Positions 9,161-18,722 are shown, numbered from the stretch's first letter. The stretch: 23,474 bases of DNA from Chara braunii (GCA_003427395.1 BFEA01000037.1:915563-939036); one strand, 5' to 3'. A program made the numbers and translations. The notes: a model not told the origin generated them from the sequence alone.

Positions 9161-9702
9161 CTCCCCTTTGCAGGTTGCTAAAGAAAGAAGCAATCTGCAA
9201 GTGGGACCAAGACTGCACTTCGGCCCTGAAGAAGCTGAAACGGGCCTTGATAGAGTACCCAGTCCTCAAGGTAGCGGGTCCATCCTTACCTTTTGTCGTT
9301 ACTACTGATGCAAGTCAATCGGTATTGGTGTTGTTTTACAGCAAGATGATGACACTGTGTATAGACTCGTAGAGTACATGTCCGCTAGATTGTCGTCAGA
9401 GAAGGTAGCGACATCAACGTATGAGAGAGAACACTACACTCTCAGGCAAGAATTAGACCACTGGAGACACCACTTGCTTGGGAAACACTTCAAAGTATTT
9501 ATACCACGAGACACTTAGGTGGTTGAAGACTCAGGCCAAGATGACACCTAAGCTTACTAGGTGGGCCGCAGAGATAGACCAGTTTGACTTTGAGCTCAAG
9601 CCCGTTAAAGGAAAGTATAATGTGGTTGCAGACGCTCTAAGTAGAAGAGTCGACTCCTTTGGAGCTATATTTCACTATCTGGATATAGGGACAAACTTGC
9701 AG
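9161..9702 (+). pseudogene. Ty3 element 2 RNase H relic
   Basis: TDAS (9304-9315) opens the domain. Similarity then switches frame near 9320 (LQQDDDTVYRL, EYMSARLSSEKVATSTYE) and switches back near 9497 (HETLRWLKTQAKMTPK and ADALSRR). Where the family normally has Asp before HETL, the sequence here reads TAC (9502-9504, Tyr), suggesting loss of one catalytic acid in addition to the frameshifts. The frame ends in TAA at 9703-9705. The role would be hybrid RNA removal; this copy is non-functional. Confidence 0.87.
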
Positions 9703-9705
9703 TAA

Positions 9706-10660
9706 AAAGTCATAGATGCGTATGCGCAAGACCCTATTTATAGTGACCTCCTGAAGAGAGTAAGGGAAGAACCAGCCAGTGAACCTGATTACCGCACCAT
9801 GAACGGATTGTTGTTTGAGAAGACAGACGTCGTAGACCGGCTGTGCATTCCCAATAGTGAAGAGATCCGGAGTCTGGTCCTGGGGGAATGTCACGATACG
9901 GAAGGGCACTTCGACTGGAAAAAAACGTTAGCCAACCTGACGCGTGCCTACACATGGTCTGGCATGAAAGCTGGCCGCATAGAGTATGTGCGTAGTTGCA
10001 AGCTATGCCAGCACAACAAAACTACGACGTGAGCCCCATTGGGTCTTCTCAGACCCTTGCCTATCCCTTCAGGTCTCGGAGAGTCTGTGTCCATTGACTT
10101 GATGGATGCAGGGGTCAGGAGTAGGCATGGCAAGAGCCAAGTCATGGTCATAGTAGACCGTTTTAGCAAATATGCAGTTTTCACTCCTTTGCCCTCCGAG
10201 GCACGTACAAAGTTAGTCATAGAGAAGTTTTTCGATGCCTGGGTAAGTGAGTATGGTATTCCGCTATCTATAGTTAGCGATAAAGATACGATGTTCACTA
10301 GCCAACACTGGCAGGAGCTTATGCGAGTTTATGGCTCTAAGTTGCTGATGTCATCTGGTCGTCATCCAGCGACTAATAGTCAGACTGAACAGATGAATAA
10401 GATCCTGCAGCAGATACTCAAGATCAGATTAACTGGGATGAGATGCTCCCCAAAGTCGCTAGCGCCTACAACATCAGCGTTCACCTAGCTACCTGTCGAA
10501 CTCCTAACGAGTTACATAATTAGACCACGCAGGCCGTTTGAAGGACTGAACTGTGACCAGATACAGAGACTGCCACCCGAAACTAGTGAGCTTGCTCTAC
10601 AGCATGAGAGATAGATTGCAATAGTGACTGACAATCTGAGGAAGGCTCAGCATAGAATGA
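9706..10660 (+). pseudogene. Ty3 element 2 integrase relic, zinc finger and catalytic core
   Basis: The HHCC module is present: His codons 9892-9894 and 9907-9909, Cys codons 9997-9999 and 10006-10008. A TGA at 10030-10032 splits it from the core. The core shows SIDLMD (Asp 10096-10098), SDKD (Asp 10279-10281) and QTEQM (Glu 10387-10389), with the last two 36 codons apart (DX35E). After about 10420 the similarity leaves this frame and continues in another (around NWDEMLPK) to about 10620. The catalytic residues are intact, as in element 1, although the ORF is broken at least three times. Confidence 0.9.
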
Positions 10661-11184
10661 TTGAGCAAGCTCAAGCATCGTCGGCCATCGCAGTTCCAGG
10701 TAGGTGATTTAGTATGGGTCAAGTCCAAGGAGTGCGCCCCAGAAGAGAACATCTCACAAAAATTGTTGCCGGCGTATAGAGGATCGTGGCCTGTCCTAAA
10801 AGTGAAAGACGGAGAGGACAGACCTTCCTACACAGTAGAGATTCTGCCACACCTCCATACATACCCAGTCTTCCATGCGTCAAAGGTGTTACCTTGTGTC
10901 ACTAGTCAGCAATTTTCGTCTCGCCGATCGATGATTCCGCCAGATATGGATGGCACATACGATATAGACCGCATTGTGGAAGAAAATGTGTTTCGAACTG
11001 CAGGTAGAGGTCGTCCACAGAAACAGTACAAGGTTAGTTCGCTTTTCAGGAACCGGAGGACGACCGCTGGTTCACACGAACCGAACTTTTAGAGGCTCTC
11101 GGTATAGTCCACGCCTATGATAGAGAAAGGAAAGGTAAAGGTCTTGCCTTGCGTTGGAGTATTCTTGGAGGACCTCGAATTTAG
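10661..11184 (+). pseudogene. Ty3 element 2 integrase C-terminus and chromodomain-like end
   Basis: The frame from 10661 contains QFQVGDLVWV and YRGSWPVLKV (GPY/F-like segment), then HTYPVFHASKV and DIDRIVEENVF leading into KQYKV, the start of a chromodomain-like fold. Near 11040 the frame shifts, and EDDRWFTRTELLEALG continues to a TAG at 11182-11184. It matches the end of a Ty3 pol, but the aromatic cage pattern of a chromodomain is less clear than in element 1. It is broken by one frameshift. Confidence 0.8.
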
Positions 11185-11670
11185 GCCGGCGGGAGTGAAA
11201 TGGTTTTCACCTATTACGGTAGCAGATGCAGTACCCAGGGCTCGATCCCTAGACCTTCCCTCCACCCATGTACAATACCCGTTGACCCGTGTGTGTTTGA
11301 ACCCGTGACCTGTGTTCTCATAGTCATATGTTTAGCCGATGTATATCGTCCGGTCGTCGGGTCTTGAACTGTAGGTCTTCGTTTTAGTTGTCTTTGGGTC
11401 AGCCTAGGTCGTAACTACTGTAGCTCTGAAGGGTCAAGTCTACAGTCTTTCGGAACTTCAGGAAGTGGCCTTTCGGGTGTCCTAGAGTCAGTCCGCGTCT
11501 GGGTCACCAGTGGACAGTCTAACACTGTTAGCAAAGGGCAGTCCTAAACCTACCTAGCCTAGTCAGCGGTACCCAGTCTCGAGGTGCACTTTGTCTAGTC
11601 AGCAAGTACCAGGTGGGACTGTGCACACCCCGGGCCCAGGGTCAAAGGGCAGACCTGTGACAATCCAAAG

Positions 11671-11680
11671 TATAAATAAA
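11671..11680 (+). promoter_or_regulatory. TATA box in LTR-like region
   Basis: TATAAATAAA is a strong TATA-type sequence in an otherwise GC-balanced region, about 475 bp after the suggested LTR start. It could mark the U3/R transition. No downstream start site can be proven from sequence. Confidence 0.5.
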
Positions 11681-11789
11681 GAGGCAGCATCAAGCCATTC
11701 ATTCATTCTGCCTGTGAGCCGTGCGGAAGCGTTGTCGAAGCGTCCAGTGCTACGGAGGTCTGCAGATGCCCGCAGAAGAAGAGGGCTAT

Positions 11790-11855
11790 AGGAGGAAGAA
11801 GCGGCCATAGCCGCTTGTTAGTAGGAGGAAGAAGGCAGCCATAGCTGTCGTAGGT
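11790..11855 (+). repeat. 33-bp tandem duplication with small hairpins
   Basis: AGGAGGAAGAAG starts at 11790 and again at 11823. Each unit contains a small hairpin around CATAG (AGCGGccatagCCGCT at 11800-11815 and CAGCcataGCTG at 11835-11846). The stem sequence changed in both arms between the units, so the pairing is kept. Confidence 0.7.
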
Positions 11856-12138
11856 TAGAGGTAGAGAGTTTGTTTGTGTGGTAGTGTGTTGTGTGTGTCT
11901 GCAAGACATCCAGGGAGCTCCAGAGTGTGTGCGTGTGTGAATAAGTTGTCGGTGAATACAGTTGATCGGGTGTGCATCTTTGTCTGGTGCAGTGGCGCCA
12001 TAGCCATTCAAAATGAGTTTGAATCTGAGTTGTGTTCCTGGTTACGTTTATCTCTGAGTTTTGTGTGGGCGCCATAGCGGCAGCGTGATCGCCATTTGTT
12101 TGCATGCATGTTGAGGTCGAAGAAGACAAAGTCTGATT

Positions 12139-12190
12139 TTTGATTTGATTGATTTGATTGATTTGATTGATTGATTGATTGATTGATTGG
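12139..12190 (+). repeat. GATT/GATTT microsatellite
   Basis: About twelve GATT or GATTT units in a row. The following 80 bp (GCGCTAGGCGGATTAATTAG ...) contains several ATTAAT words and a poly-T stretch at about 12280-12288, resembling a small mobile-repeat end, but no family is recognised. Confidence 0.9.
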
Positions 12191-12300
12191 GCGCTAGGCG
12201 GATTAATTAGCAATACATCGCACGATTAATCTCCTGACACTAATTAATCGCGGCTAATCGAACTTCAGGTAGGGCATTGTTTTTTTTTCCTTTCTGCAAT

Positions 12301-12589
12301 TATTCCGAGTTTTAGGATATTACCCCTCAACATGCCCATGAAGGGGCCCCACTGCAAGCATCCGGCCCGCCCTAAGTGAAGGTGGGTCCCGTATGTTAAA
12401 GAGGCTTGAATATTAAAAACTCGACAACCCTGTTGGGGGCCAGCCAGACTGTTGTGAGTCTTCTAGGCTCTTCTATTCTAGATTTGGAAGTTGGCCTCTG
12501 GGCCCTATCCAGAAGCAGGGAACACCTCAGGGCAGTGTGTGGTGGTTGGGCGCGCCTAATATATTTGGCCCCAGAGCACTGTCTGAATG
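12301..12589. other. Unassigned intergenic sequence
   Basis: No coding or repeat signal recognised apart from scattered similarity in composition to repeat X on the right. The only open frames are short and lack motifs. Confidence 0.5.
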
Positions 12590-13216
12590 GGCCTGGACGC
12601 GGACACTTTGCCCCAACTTGAAGCTAGAGGGCACACGCGCATCCAGCCCCAGGAAACAAAGAGTCTGGCTGCTTTCCATATTGGAGAGAGCCAGGCCGAG
12701 GGCAGGGGATTAGGGCACTTGGTTGGAGAGATTGCCCACGCCTGTAAGCTAGCTCCAGTGCTTGACACACGCACGGGTGTAGGGTGTTGTTGGGCGTTGC
12801 AAGAGAGCAGCGCCATAGCTAGGGCCTCCATAGTTGGGCCTGGGCAGACAATAGCTGGCGGGCACTAAGAGGTGAAGGGAAGAAATGGCGTGAGAGCACA
12901 TACCTGGTCCTGGCGGGGGTCTGCATGGTCGACGTCGTCGTGTACTTTGGTCGCTGTTGCTGATGCCACTGGTTGCTTTGTCATTTGGCAGGCTAGAGTA
13001 GTAGCTGGGCGCTGTGCGCCAATAGGAGGAAGAGCTTCAAAAACATTGTTGATGGTGGCGAGGGGGCTTTTATTGGCAATTGAGTTCGCTGCTTTGGTTC
13101 TCCTTCAGTGTGATATCAGTGCATTTCTGCTTTCTTGACAGTTTACGACTGTCTGGCTTTCAATGTGATTTTGCAATTTGGAATTCTCCCATGCGCTATT
13201 GCTCATTTTCCTTGCA
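12590..13216 (+). repeat. Dispersed repeat X, copy A
   Basis: This GC-rich non-coding segment shares ordered, evenly spaced words with 17957-18722: ACATACCTGGT (12898 here, 18389 there), GTAG-CTGGGCGC...GCGCCAATAGGA (13011 and 18501) and CGCTAxTGCTCATxTTCCTTGCA (13195 and 18696). The distances between the words are 113 and 184 bp here and 112 and 195 bp in copy B, so this is true homology. The left limit is uncertain. Open frames on both strands are not conserved between the copies. No transposase-like protein is visible, so if mobile it is non-autonomous. Confidence 0.7.
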
Positions 13217-13467
13217 ATATTTGTATTTGAGCTGGTTGCAGCCGCTCTGCTGGCTCTAGCGCGGTGCTGCGCCGTGTACCTGCGCCGCAGTGTGATTGGG
13301 GCATGGCGCTGGTTTGATGAGGAGGCCTGTGTCGATAGGGCGCTCCTCGAAGGCTATGTGGTGACATGTGGGTGCACGCTGGATGATAAGAGTTTGTTGA
13401 CGTGGCGTTTAAGCCGAGGTGGAACTGCATTATATTGTGGGTTGTCCCGAGTGCAAGGAATATGAGC
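13201..13467. repeat. 267-bp interval bounded by 16-nt inverted repeats
   Basis: GCTCATTTTCCTTGCA (13201-13216) and TGCAAGGAATATGAGC (13452-13467) are inverted repeats with one mismatch. The left arm is also the right end of repeat X copy B (18702-18717). No convincing target-site duplication is seen. It may be a small MITE-like element or two opposed repeat X ends. Confidence 0.6.
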
Positions 13468-13499
13468 GATAGACAGAAATCCGAAGTGAGCGAGAGCGA

Positions 13500-14078
13500 G
13501 AGCAACCAAGTGTGAATCGGAACACTACAACACACATGAACTTGACAAAGTGAAGATTGAACTAGTGAATGCACATGCACATGGATGAAAGAGCAACCAA
13601 GTGTGAATCGGAACACTACAACACACATGAACTTGACAAAGTGAAGTTTGAACTAGTGAATGCACATGCTCATGGATGAAAGAGCAACCAAGTAAGAATC
13701 GGAACACTACAATACACATGAACTTGACAAAGTGAAGGTTGAACTAAAAAGAAAGCACATGCGCATGAGTGAAGGAGCAACCAAGTGTTGAAACGGAACA
13801 CTACCATACACATGAACTTGACAAGGTGAAGATTGAACTAGTGAATGCATATACACATGGATGAAAGAGCAACCAAGTGTGAATCGAAACACTACCATAC
13901 ACGTGAACTTAACAAGGTGAGGGTTGAACTAACGAAAGCACATGCACATGAGTGAAGGAGCAATCGAGTGGGAAACGAAGCACTACCATACACATGAACT
14001 TAACAAAGTGAAGGTTGAACTAATGAAAGCACATGCACATGAGTGAAAGAGCAACCATGTGTGAAATGGACCATCATC
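13500..14078 (-). repeat. 91-93-bp satellite array in composite copy 2 (reverse)
   Basis: GAGCAACCAAGTGTGAA-type starts lie at 13500, 13591, 13682, 13775, 13867, 13958 and 14049, a 91-93 bp period over six units. Read on the minus strand the unit contains GTGTTCCG, CATGTGC and TTTGTCAAGTTCATG, words also found in the 80-bp and 53-bp arrays of copy 1. It therefore occupies the same place in the composite as those arrays, in the opposite orientation. Confidence 0.93.
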
Positions 14079-14397
14079 ATGTGAGAGTTGAGCCGTGCAT
14101 GTGGGTGAGACTTGCTCAAACACATGTTTGTGGCTCATGAATAGAACCAAGCATGAAACGGAATGTCATCATGTGAGAGTTGAGTCATGCATGTGAGTGA
14201 GACTTGCTCAAACACATGCTTGTGGCTCGTGAATACAACCAAGCATGAAACGGAATATCACCAACTACTATATGAGTGAAAGCATGAGCTAAACTGGCCA
14301 AAACACAAGGTTGAAGCATGAGCATCAAATAATGAAGAATCCGAACATCTCCTACTACTATGTGAGTGAAAAGCATGGGCTAGACTAGCCTCTAGGA
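14079..14397 (-). repeat. 92-bp satellite array in composite copy 2 (reverse)
   Basis: ATGTGAGAGTTGAG starts at 14079 and 14171, with a third, diverged unit at about 14263 and a fragment to 14397. On the minus strand the unit includes CTTTTCACTCACATAGTAG and GCTTCAACCTTGTGTTTT, close to the CACACTCACACTAGTAGG and GCTTCAAACTTGTGTTTT segments of the 91-bp array at 1200-1840. It is the counterpart of that array next to the GAA tract. Confidence 0.8.
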
Positions 14398-14884
14398 AGG
14401 AGAAGGAGGAGAAGAAAAAGAAGAAAAAGAAGAGGAAGAAAAAAAAGAAAGAGATGAAGACGAAGGAGAAGAAGAAGAAGAANAANAANAANAAAAAAAA
14501 AAAAAAAGGGAAGAAGAAGGAGAAGAGGAAGAAGAGAAGGAGAAGAAGAAGGAGAATAAGAAGACGAAGGAGAAGAAGAAGAAGGAGAAAAAGAAGAACA
14601 ATGAATGAAGAAGAAGAAGGAGAAGAAGGAGAAGAAGAATAAGAAGAAGGAGAAGAAGAAGAAGAAGAGGAGGAAGGAGAAGAAGGAGAAGGAGAAGAAC
14701 AAGAGGAAGAAGAAGAAGAAGAGGAAGAAGAAGAAGAAAGAGATGAAGGAGAAGGAAGGGAAGAAGGAGAAAGAGAAGAAGAAGAAGGAGAAAAAGAAAA
14801 AAAAAATGAGAAGAAGAAGGAGAAGAAAAAGAAGAAGAAGAAGGAGGAGAAGAAGAAGAAAAAGAAGAAGGAGAGGGAGAAGAA
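14398..14884 (-). repeat. GAA microsatellite (TTC on the minus strand)
   Basis: Almost 490 bp of GAA/GAAGGA/AAG words, with N bases at 14483, 14486, 14489 and 14492. Long lysine/glutamate-rich (plus) and phenylalanine- or serine-rich (minus) ORFs reflect composition only. It is longer than the equivalent tracts of copies 1 and 3. Confidence 0.96.
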
Positions 14885-15465
14885 TCTCCTCTTTTCCACT
14901 CACCTTCTTGATGTCTTGGAGATGGACCCTCAACCTTGATGAAGCTTCTTCCCTCTTGCACAAGTGCCACCTTGGTTATGGCTTCCTTCTTCCTCAAGCC
15001 CCTCTCTCCTTCCTCTCTCAACTCCACCCAACAAGCTTCTCCCACTATGGTTATGGAGTCCTCCCCTCTAGGAGGGCTAATGGGACTCCCTCTAGCCTCT
15101 CTCTCTTCCTCACACCCTGGGGGCTATGGCGGATCACCCTCCTAGGCCAGCCTCACCTCCACTACCTTCTAGAGCTCTCTCTCCTAGCTCACAGTCTCCT
15201 CTAAGCTCTCCAACTGGTAGGGGTTCCCCTCTCCTCTCTCCAAGTGAGAAAGTGCTCCTATGAGCTCACTTGGGCATCATGGGCACTCCTCATGCAAATG
15301 TGAGCGTGGCAGACTGGATCCTCAACTTATGTAGGCTGAAACCAGCACTCCGGCCAACCCATGGGTCTCCCCATGTGCCTTGAGGTGAACCGAGGTACCC
15401 CGAAGGCAAAATTTCACTACTAGGCCCTTTCGGAGGTACCCGGGCCTCATTTTGGCCAAGTTCAT

Positions 15466-15498
15466 GCAGTCCGTGTGGTTGGTACCAACTCGGATTGC
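15466..15498. repeat. 33-nt imperfect palindrome of copy 2
   Basis: Arms GCAGTCCGTG and CTCGGATTGC flank a GGTACC-centred core. Equivalent of 276-308 and 22381-22413 in reverse. Confidence 0.8.
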
Positions 15499-16995
15499 CT
15501 CTTGGCCTCCTTCAGCCTCCTTTTAATTTCCAAAATGCTGCCCCCTTGGGTCCTAATGCCCAAGGGGCAGCCTCACTTGAGAGAAAAAGGCCTAGTGGGC
15601 CTTTTTCTGGATTTTTTCAATTTCTACCCCATTTTTGGTAGGCCGAGGTATTTTCCCATGCCTCGGTGCAGTTTCAGCCTTGGATCTGGTTGAGATCCAA
15701 GGCCAACAAAAGCTACCCTCAAGTAGCCCTTGCTTCAAATTTGGACCCCCAAGTTCAATTTTTCACTTTTTGGTGCACCTGGCTCTCTTTTTGGGCCAAA
15801 TGCACATTTTTGCCTCTTTCCCTCTTTTGTTTCTTTCCATTTTGGGTTGCCACCTCATTCCGGAGCTAGCCGTTTTGGCTGGCCCACCCACAAAAAACGG
15901 CTAGTTCCTCTCCACCACGAAATCTGGTCTTAGATCCATGGTCCACAAAAAAAACGGTCATCTCCCCTTTGCATTTTCTCTTATTTTTCTCTTTTTAATT
16001 CAGATTTTGTGGAGATATGGCCCCAAGGGCGATATCTCTGCAATCCGGATTGCCCTCCCCCATTCTAGGAGGGATGAGGTCACAGTTGGAACCAGCTAGT
16101 CCCTACTGTGCAGGTCCCAATAGGCCGGCACATTCTCCTCCACTTTTTTTTCCCCTTTTGTCTCATTCTCCCTCCATTTTTTTCTTCTTTTTTTTTTTTC
16201 TTTTTTTTTTATGTGACAAGTGTCAACGAGATGTTGAGTATTTTTCTAGGTCATGGATCCTCATCCATGGCCAGATTCAGACTCAGCAGTTGACCGTTAT
16301 ATCTCGGATTACAATAATGGCACCCCCATGCTCCTAGGGGGCTCCATTTTGCCTCTGTTATGCCCAATTTTGAGCCCCCTTTTGCTCCGATTTTCTTTGG
16401 ACAGGCTTTTTCCTATGTTGAGCCCCTTGAGGCTCTATTTCCTTATGCCTAGCTAGTCCGGGATAATCTCGGACTGCTGGGAAGCCCTCCCAATACCATT
16501 ATTTCACTTCTTTTTCTTTCATGGCCCTCCCACTTGTCCCCACTAGTGCTTGCACTAGTGGTGTTAATATTTTCCACCGTCTAGATCCTCGATCTCAATG
16601 GTGCCATTTGCTTGTGCGATTATTTTTTTTGTGTTGGCTCATGGTTCCCTTGGGACATCTCAAGTTCCTGCTACTTTCCTCTGTACTAGTTCCGTTTTCT
16701 TGTCCTGCCGGTAGTTCTGCTGGCGCGTGTCCCGTTTTTCGACTATTATTATTTGAGCCCACTTGGTCCCCGACAACTTCTCGGATGGTGTCCCATTTTT
16801 ATTTTGGGACCTCCTTGCCCTTGGTGGTTCCAATATCCCTTCCTTGGGTGCCACATGTGTGTTGATTTTTCTTGGCCGTGAGATCTCATCTCACGGTTGT
16901 TGTTTACCGTCTCTACTTGCCCCATGCCGAAATCACTTCTGACTGGCCTTTTGGGCTTGCCGTGGCTCATTTTCCCTTAGCATAGACATCTTCAT

Positions 16996-17019
16996 GCAGT
17001 CCGTTATTTCTCGGACCGC
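16996..17019. repeat. 24-nt hairpin module (copy 2)
   Basis: Arms GCAGTCCG and CGGACCGC with an 8-nt TTATTTCT loop. Its inverted counterpart in copy 3 is 20920-20943. Confidence 0.8.
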
Positions 17020-17096
17020 AATCATGGTCATTTTCCCAGTCCCACAGCCCCACAACTTGCCCATACTATAAGAAAAATGAAGCGTTTGATTCCCAG

Positions 17097-17130
17097 GTGC
17101 ATCCGGGCTCAATATTGGCCTCGGATGCAC
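17097..17130. repeat. 34-nt hairpin GTGCATCCG...CGGATGCAC (copy 2)
   Basis: Nine-base arms with a CAATATTGG-containing loop. The counterpart in copy 3 is 20810-20843, and a related hairpin lies at 20648-20681. Confidence 0.85.
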
Positions 17131-17474
17131 CTAAAACATGTGTTTCTCCTCCCCCATGTAATCCGTTGTATTTCGGTTGTATGGGGGCTTGATTTTCCTT
17201 GATTTTCTCTTCAAAATCAAAAGAAAATTAAGGTCCTTTGCAACCGCCATATTCCAAAATGAATCTGTTCACGGATGTATCTCCCCAAGTGGTCGTTTTT
17301 GACTGTTAAGGCCTTTTTCTCTTTTCTTTTCTTTTCTTTTTCCTCCTTTCTTGGACAGTAGGGACCTGCCAGTCCCTACTTGTGGCAGTCCCTACTGACG
17401 ACCAACTCACTCACTCCCTCTCACTCCTTTTGTCTTATTCTCCCACATTTTTCTTTTCTTCTTTTTTCTTTTTT

Positions 17475-17775
17475 TAGCATGCCAAGTGTCTACTAGCCGT
17501 TAAAGCGCTTTTCTATTTTCTTTTCTCTTCTCTTTTATTTTCTTTTATTTTTCTCTCTTTTTCTAGCATGCCAAGTATTAACTAGCCGTTAAGGCCCTTT
17601 TCTCTTTTCTTTTCTCTTCTCTTTTATTTTCTTTTATTTTTCTCTCTTTTTCTAGCATGCCAAGTGTTAACTAGCCGTTAAGGCCCTTTTCTCTTTTCTT
17701 TTCTCTTCTCTTTTATTTTCTTTTATTTTTCTCTCTTTTTCTAGCATGCCAAGTGTCAACTAGCCGTTAAGGCTC
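17475..17775 (-). repeat. 89-bp tandem array inside copy 2
   Basis: TAGCATGCCAAGT recurs at 17475, 17564, 17653 and 17742, exactly 89 bp apart, each followed by ACTAGCCGTTAA and a TTTTCTTTTCTCTTC pyrimidine stretch. Three units are nearly identical, so the expansion is recent. Copy 3 has a single counterpart (about 20264-20295). Confidence 0.93.
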
Positions 17776-17956
17776 TTTTCTTTTTTCTTCTCTTTTCTTT
17801 TCTTTTCTTTTCCCTCCTTTTCTGAACAGTAGGGATCTTTTCATTCCCTACTTGTGTCATTACCTACTTGTGCCAATCCCTACTAACAACCAACTCACTC
17901 ACTCCCTCTCATTCTCCTTTTTCTCTCCTTTTTTTTTTTTTTTTCTTTTTTTTCTT
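17776..17956 (-). repeat. Duplicated segment of copy 2 (second copy of about 17310-17470)
   Basis: ACAGTAGGGA, CCAACTCACTCACTCCCTCTCA and the pyrimidine runs around them occur at 17354-17460 and again at 17825-17930. It indicates a larger tandem duplication in this arm, of which the 89-bp array is part. The segment ends in a poly-T stretch where repeat X copy B begins. Confidence 0.75.
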
Positions 17957-18722
17957 GTGCGAGGCTACGCCCGCTTGTGTAAATGAATGGGAAGCAGGCC
18001 CTGGGCTGGATACGGGTACCGGGCCAAACACAGGCCGAAAGCAGTTGGGCGCATGCAACCACTTCAGGCCCAAGGCCTGCTCTCTTCGTGACTGGGCCTG
18101 TGCCTACCGGGGCCTACCGGAAGCTTCCTGGACTGGACGCAGGCAGGCCACTTCGATATAGGGAAGGGCCTGCCTTCTCATTCGGCATTCGGGTGCTGGC
18201 TGCATGCTGCGTGAGCGCTGCTGCGCAATCCGCTGGCTGGCTGGCACTCACGCTCTCACGGGCGAGTAGGAGGGAGCACGCAGCCATAGCCAAGCTGCGT
18301 TGCTGTATGCTAGGTGAAGCGCAGGGTGGTCCTTGGGGTGCTAGTGGCATCTGTGCGGTGTGGATCGGGGTTATGAGTGTTACGAGAGACATACCTGGTG
18401 CTGAAGCGTGCGACATTGGTCGTCATATGCTCGTACTTCAGGAACGTTGTTGATGTCATCATTCTGCTTCATAGTATAGGCTAGATAGGATCTGCCACAT
18501 GTAGTCTGGGCGCCGAGCGCCAATAGGATATCAACTCTGGTTCGTAGTTGATGATGATGGGACTACTTCAGCATTGCCAATTTTGAACTCTTGGTGTGCT
18601 CTTATTTGGTGTATCTCGTAATGCAAGTCTGCTGTGGTTCGAGGTCAAGACTATCTGGGCTCATATGTATGAAACTGTTTTGATTGCTGAAGTTCGCTAA
18701 TGCTCATCTTCCTTGCACTTGA
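17957..18722 (+). repeat. Dispersed repeat X, copy B, inserted in composite copy 2
   Basis: About 766 bp of GC-rich sequence interrupts copy 2: on its left is poly-T of the composite, on its right the composite resumes with TGCCAAGTGTCAACCAGCCG. Copy 3 lacks it at the corresponding place, which fits an insertion. It shares three ordered words with copy A at 12590-13216. Its ends (TTGTGCGAGG left; CCTTGCACTT right, whose complement is AAGTGCAAGG) are weakly inverted. The longest frames (156 codons plus, 100 codons minus) lack recognised motifs and are not conserved in copy A. Confidence 0.72.

Larger units (their letters stand above)
8469..11184 (+). mobile_element. Ty3/Gypsy element 2, 5'-truncated and decayed pol
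   Basis: Reverse transcriptase, RNase H, integrase and a C-terminal chromodomain-like part follow one another in the Ty3 order on the plus strand. Gag, protease and the N-terminal part of the reverse transcriptase are missing. At least six frame changes or stops break it (about 8912, TAG 9014-9016, about 9320, about 9497, TAA 9703-9705, TGA 10030-10032, and more after 10420). Codon use is more AT-rich than in element 1. It is followed by an LTR-like region with a TATA box. The protein wording resembles charophyte or moss Ty3 elements as I remember them; not checked. Confidence 0.9.
11185..12300 (+). mobile_element. LTR-like region downstream of Ty3 element 2
   Basis: Directly after the pol end a GGCCGGCGGGAG stretch could serve as a degraded polypurine tract, followed by TGAAATGG (about 11196) as a possible LTR start. 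The region contains the 16-nt word shared with the other LTR (11235-11250), a TATA box (11671-11680), a 33-bp duplication (11790-11855) and a GATT microsatellite. No partner LTR is found, so both limits are guesses. Length (roughly 1 kb) and the presence of a promoter-like element fit a 3' LTR. Confidence 0.45.
14885..17474 (-). repeat. Composite repeat copy 2, hairpin-rich block (reverse), outer part
   Basis: Read on the minus strand this follows the same order as 20260-22985. Matching pairs are 15466-15498 with 22381-22413, 16996-17019 with 20920-20943, and 17097-17130 with 20810-20843; coordinate sums stay at 37,879 to 37,940, showing collinearity. A 120-bp sample around 16020-16145 looks about 90 percent identical by eye. 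Minus-strand position 14892 has GGTGAGTGG at the junction to the TTC tract, as in the other copies. Many small ORFs (both strands) are not kept between the copies. No gene is called. Confidence 0.88.

Noticed and set aside
14483-14492. N bases at every third position as a biological signal
   Set aside because: They sit in a GAA microsatellite, where consensus calling is unreliable; the regular spacing follows the triplet period.
17983-18453. 156-codon ORF in repeat X copy B
   Set aside because: Not conserved in copy A, no motif, and the opposite strand is equally open, as expected for GC-rich sequence.
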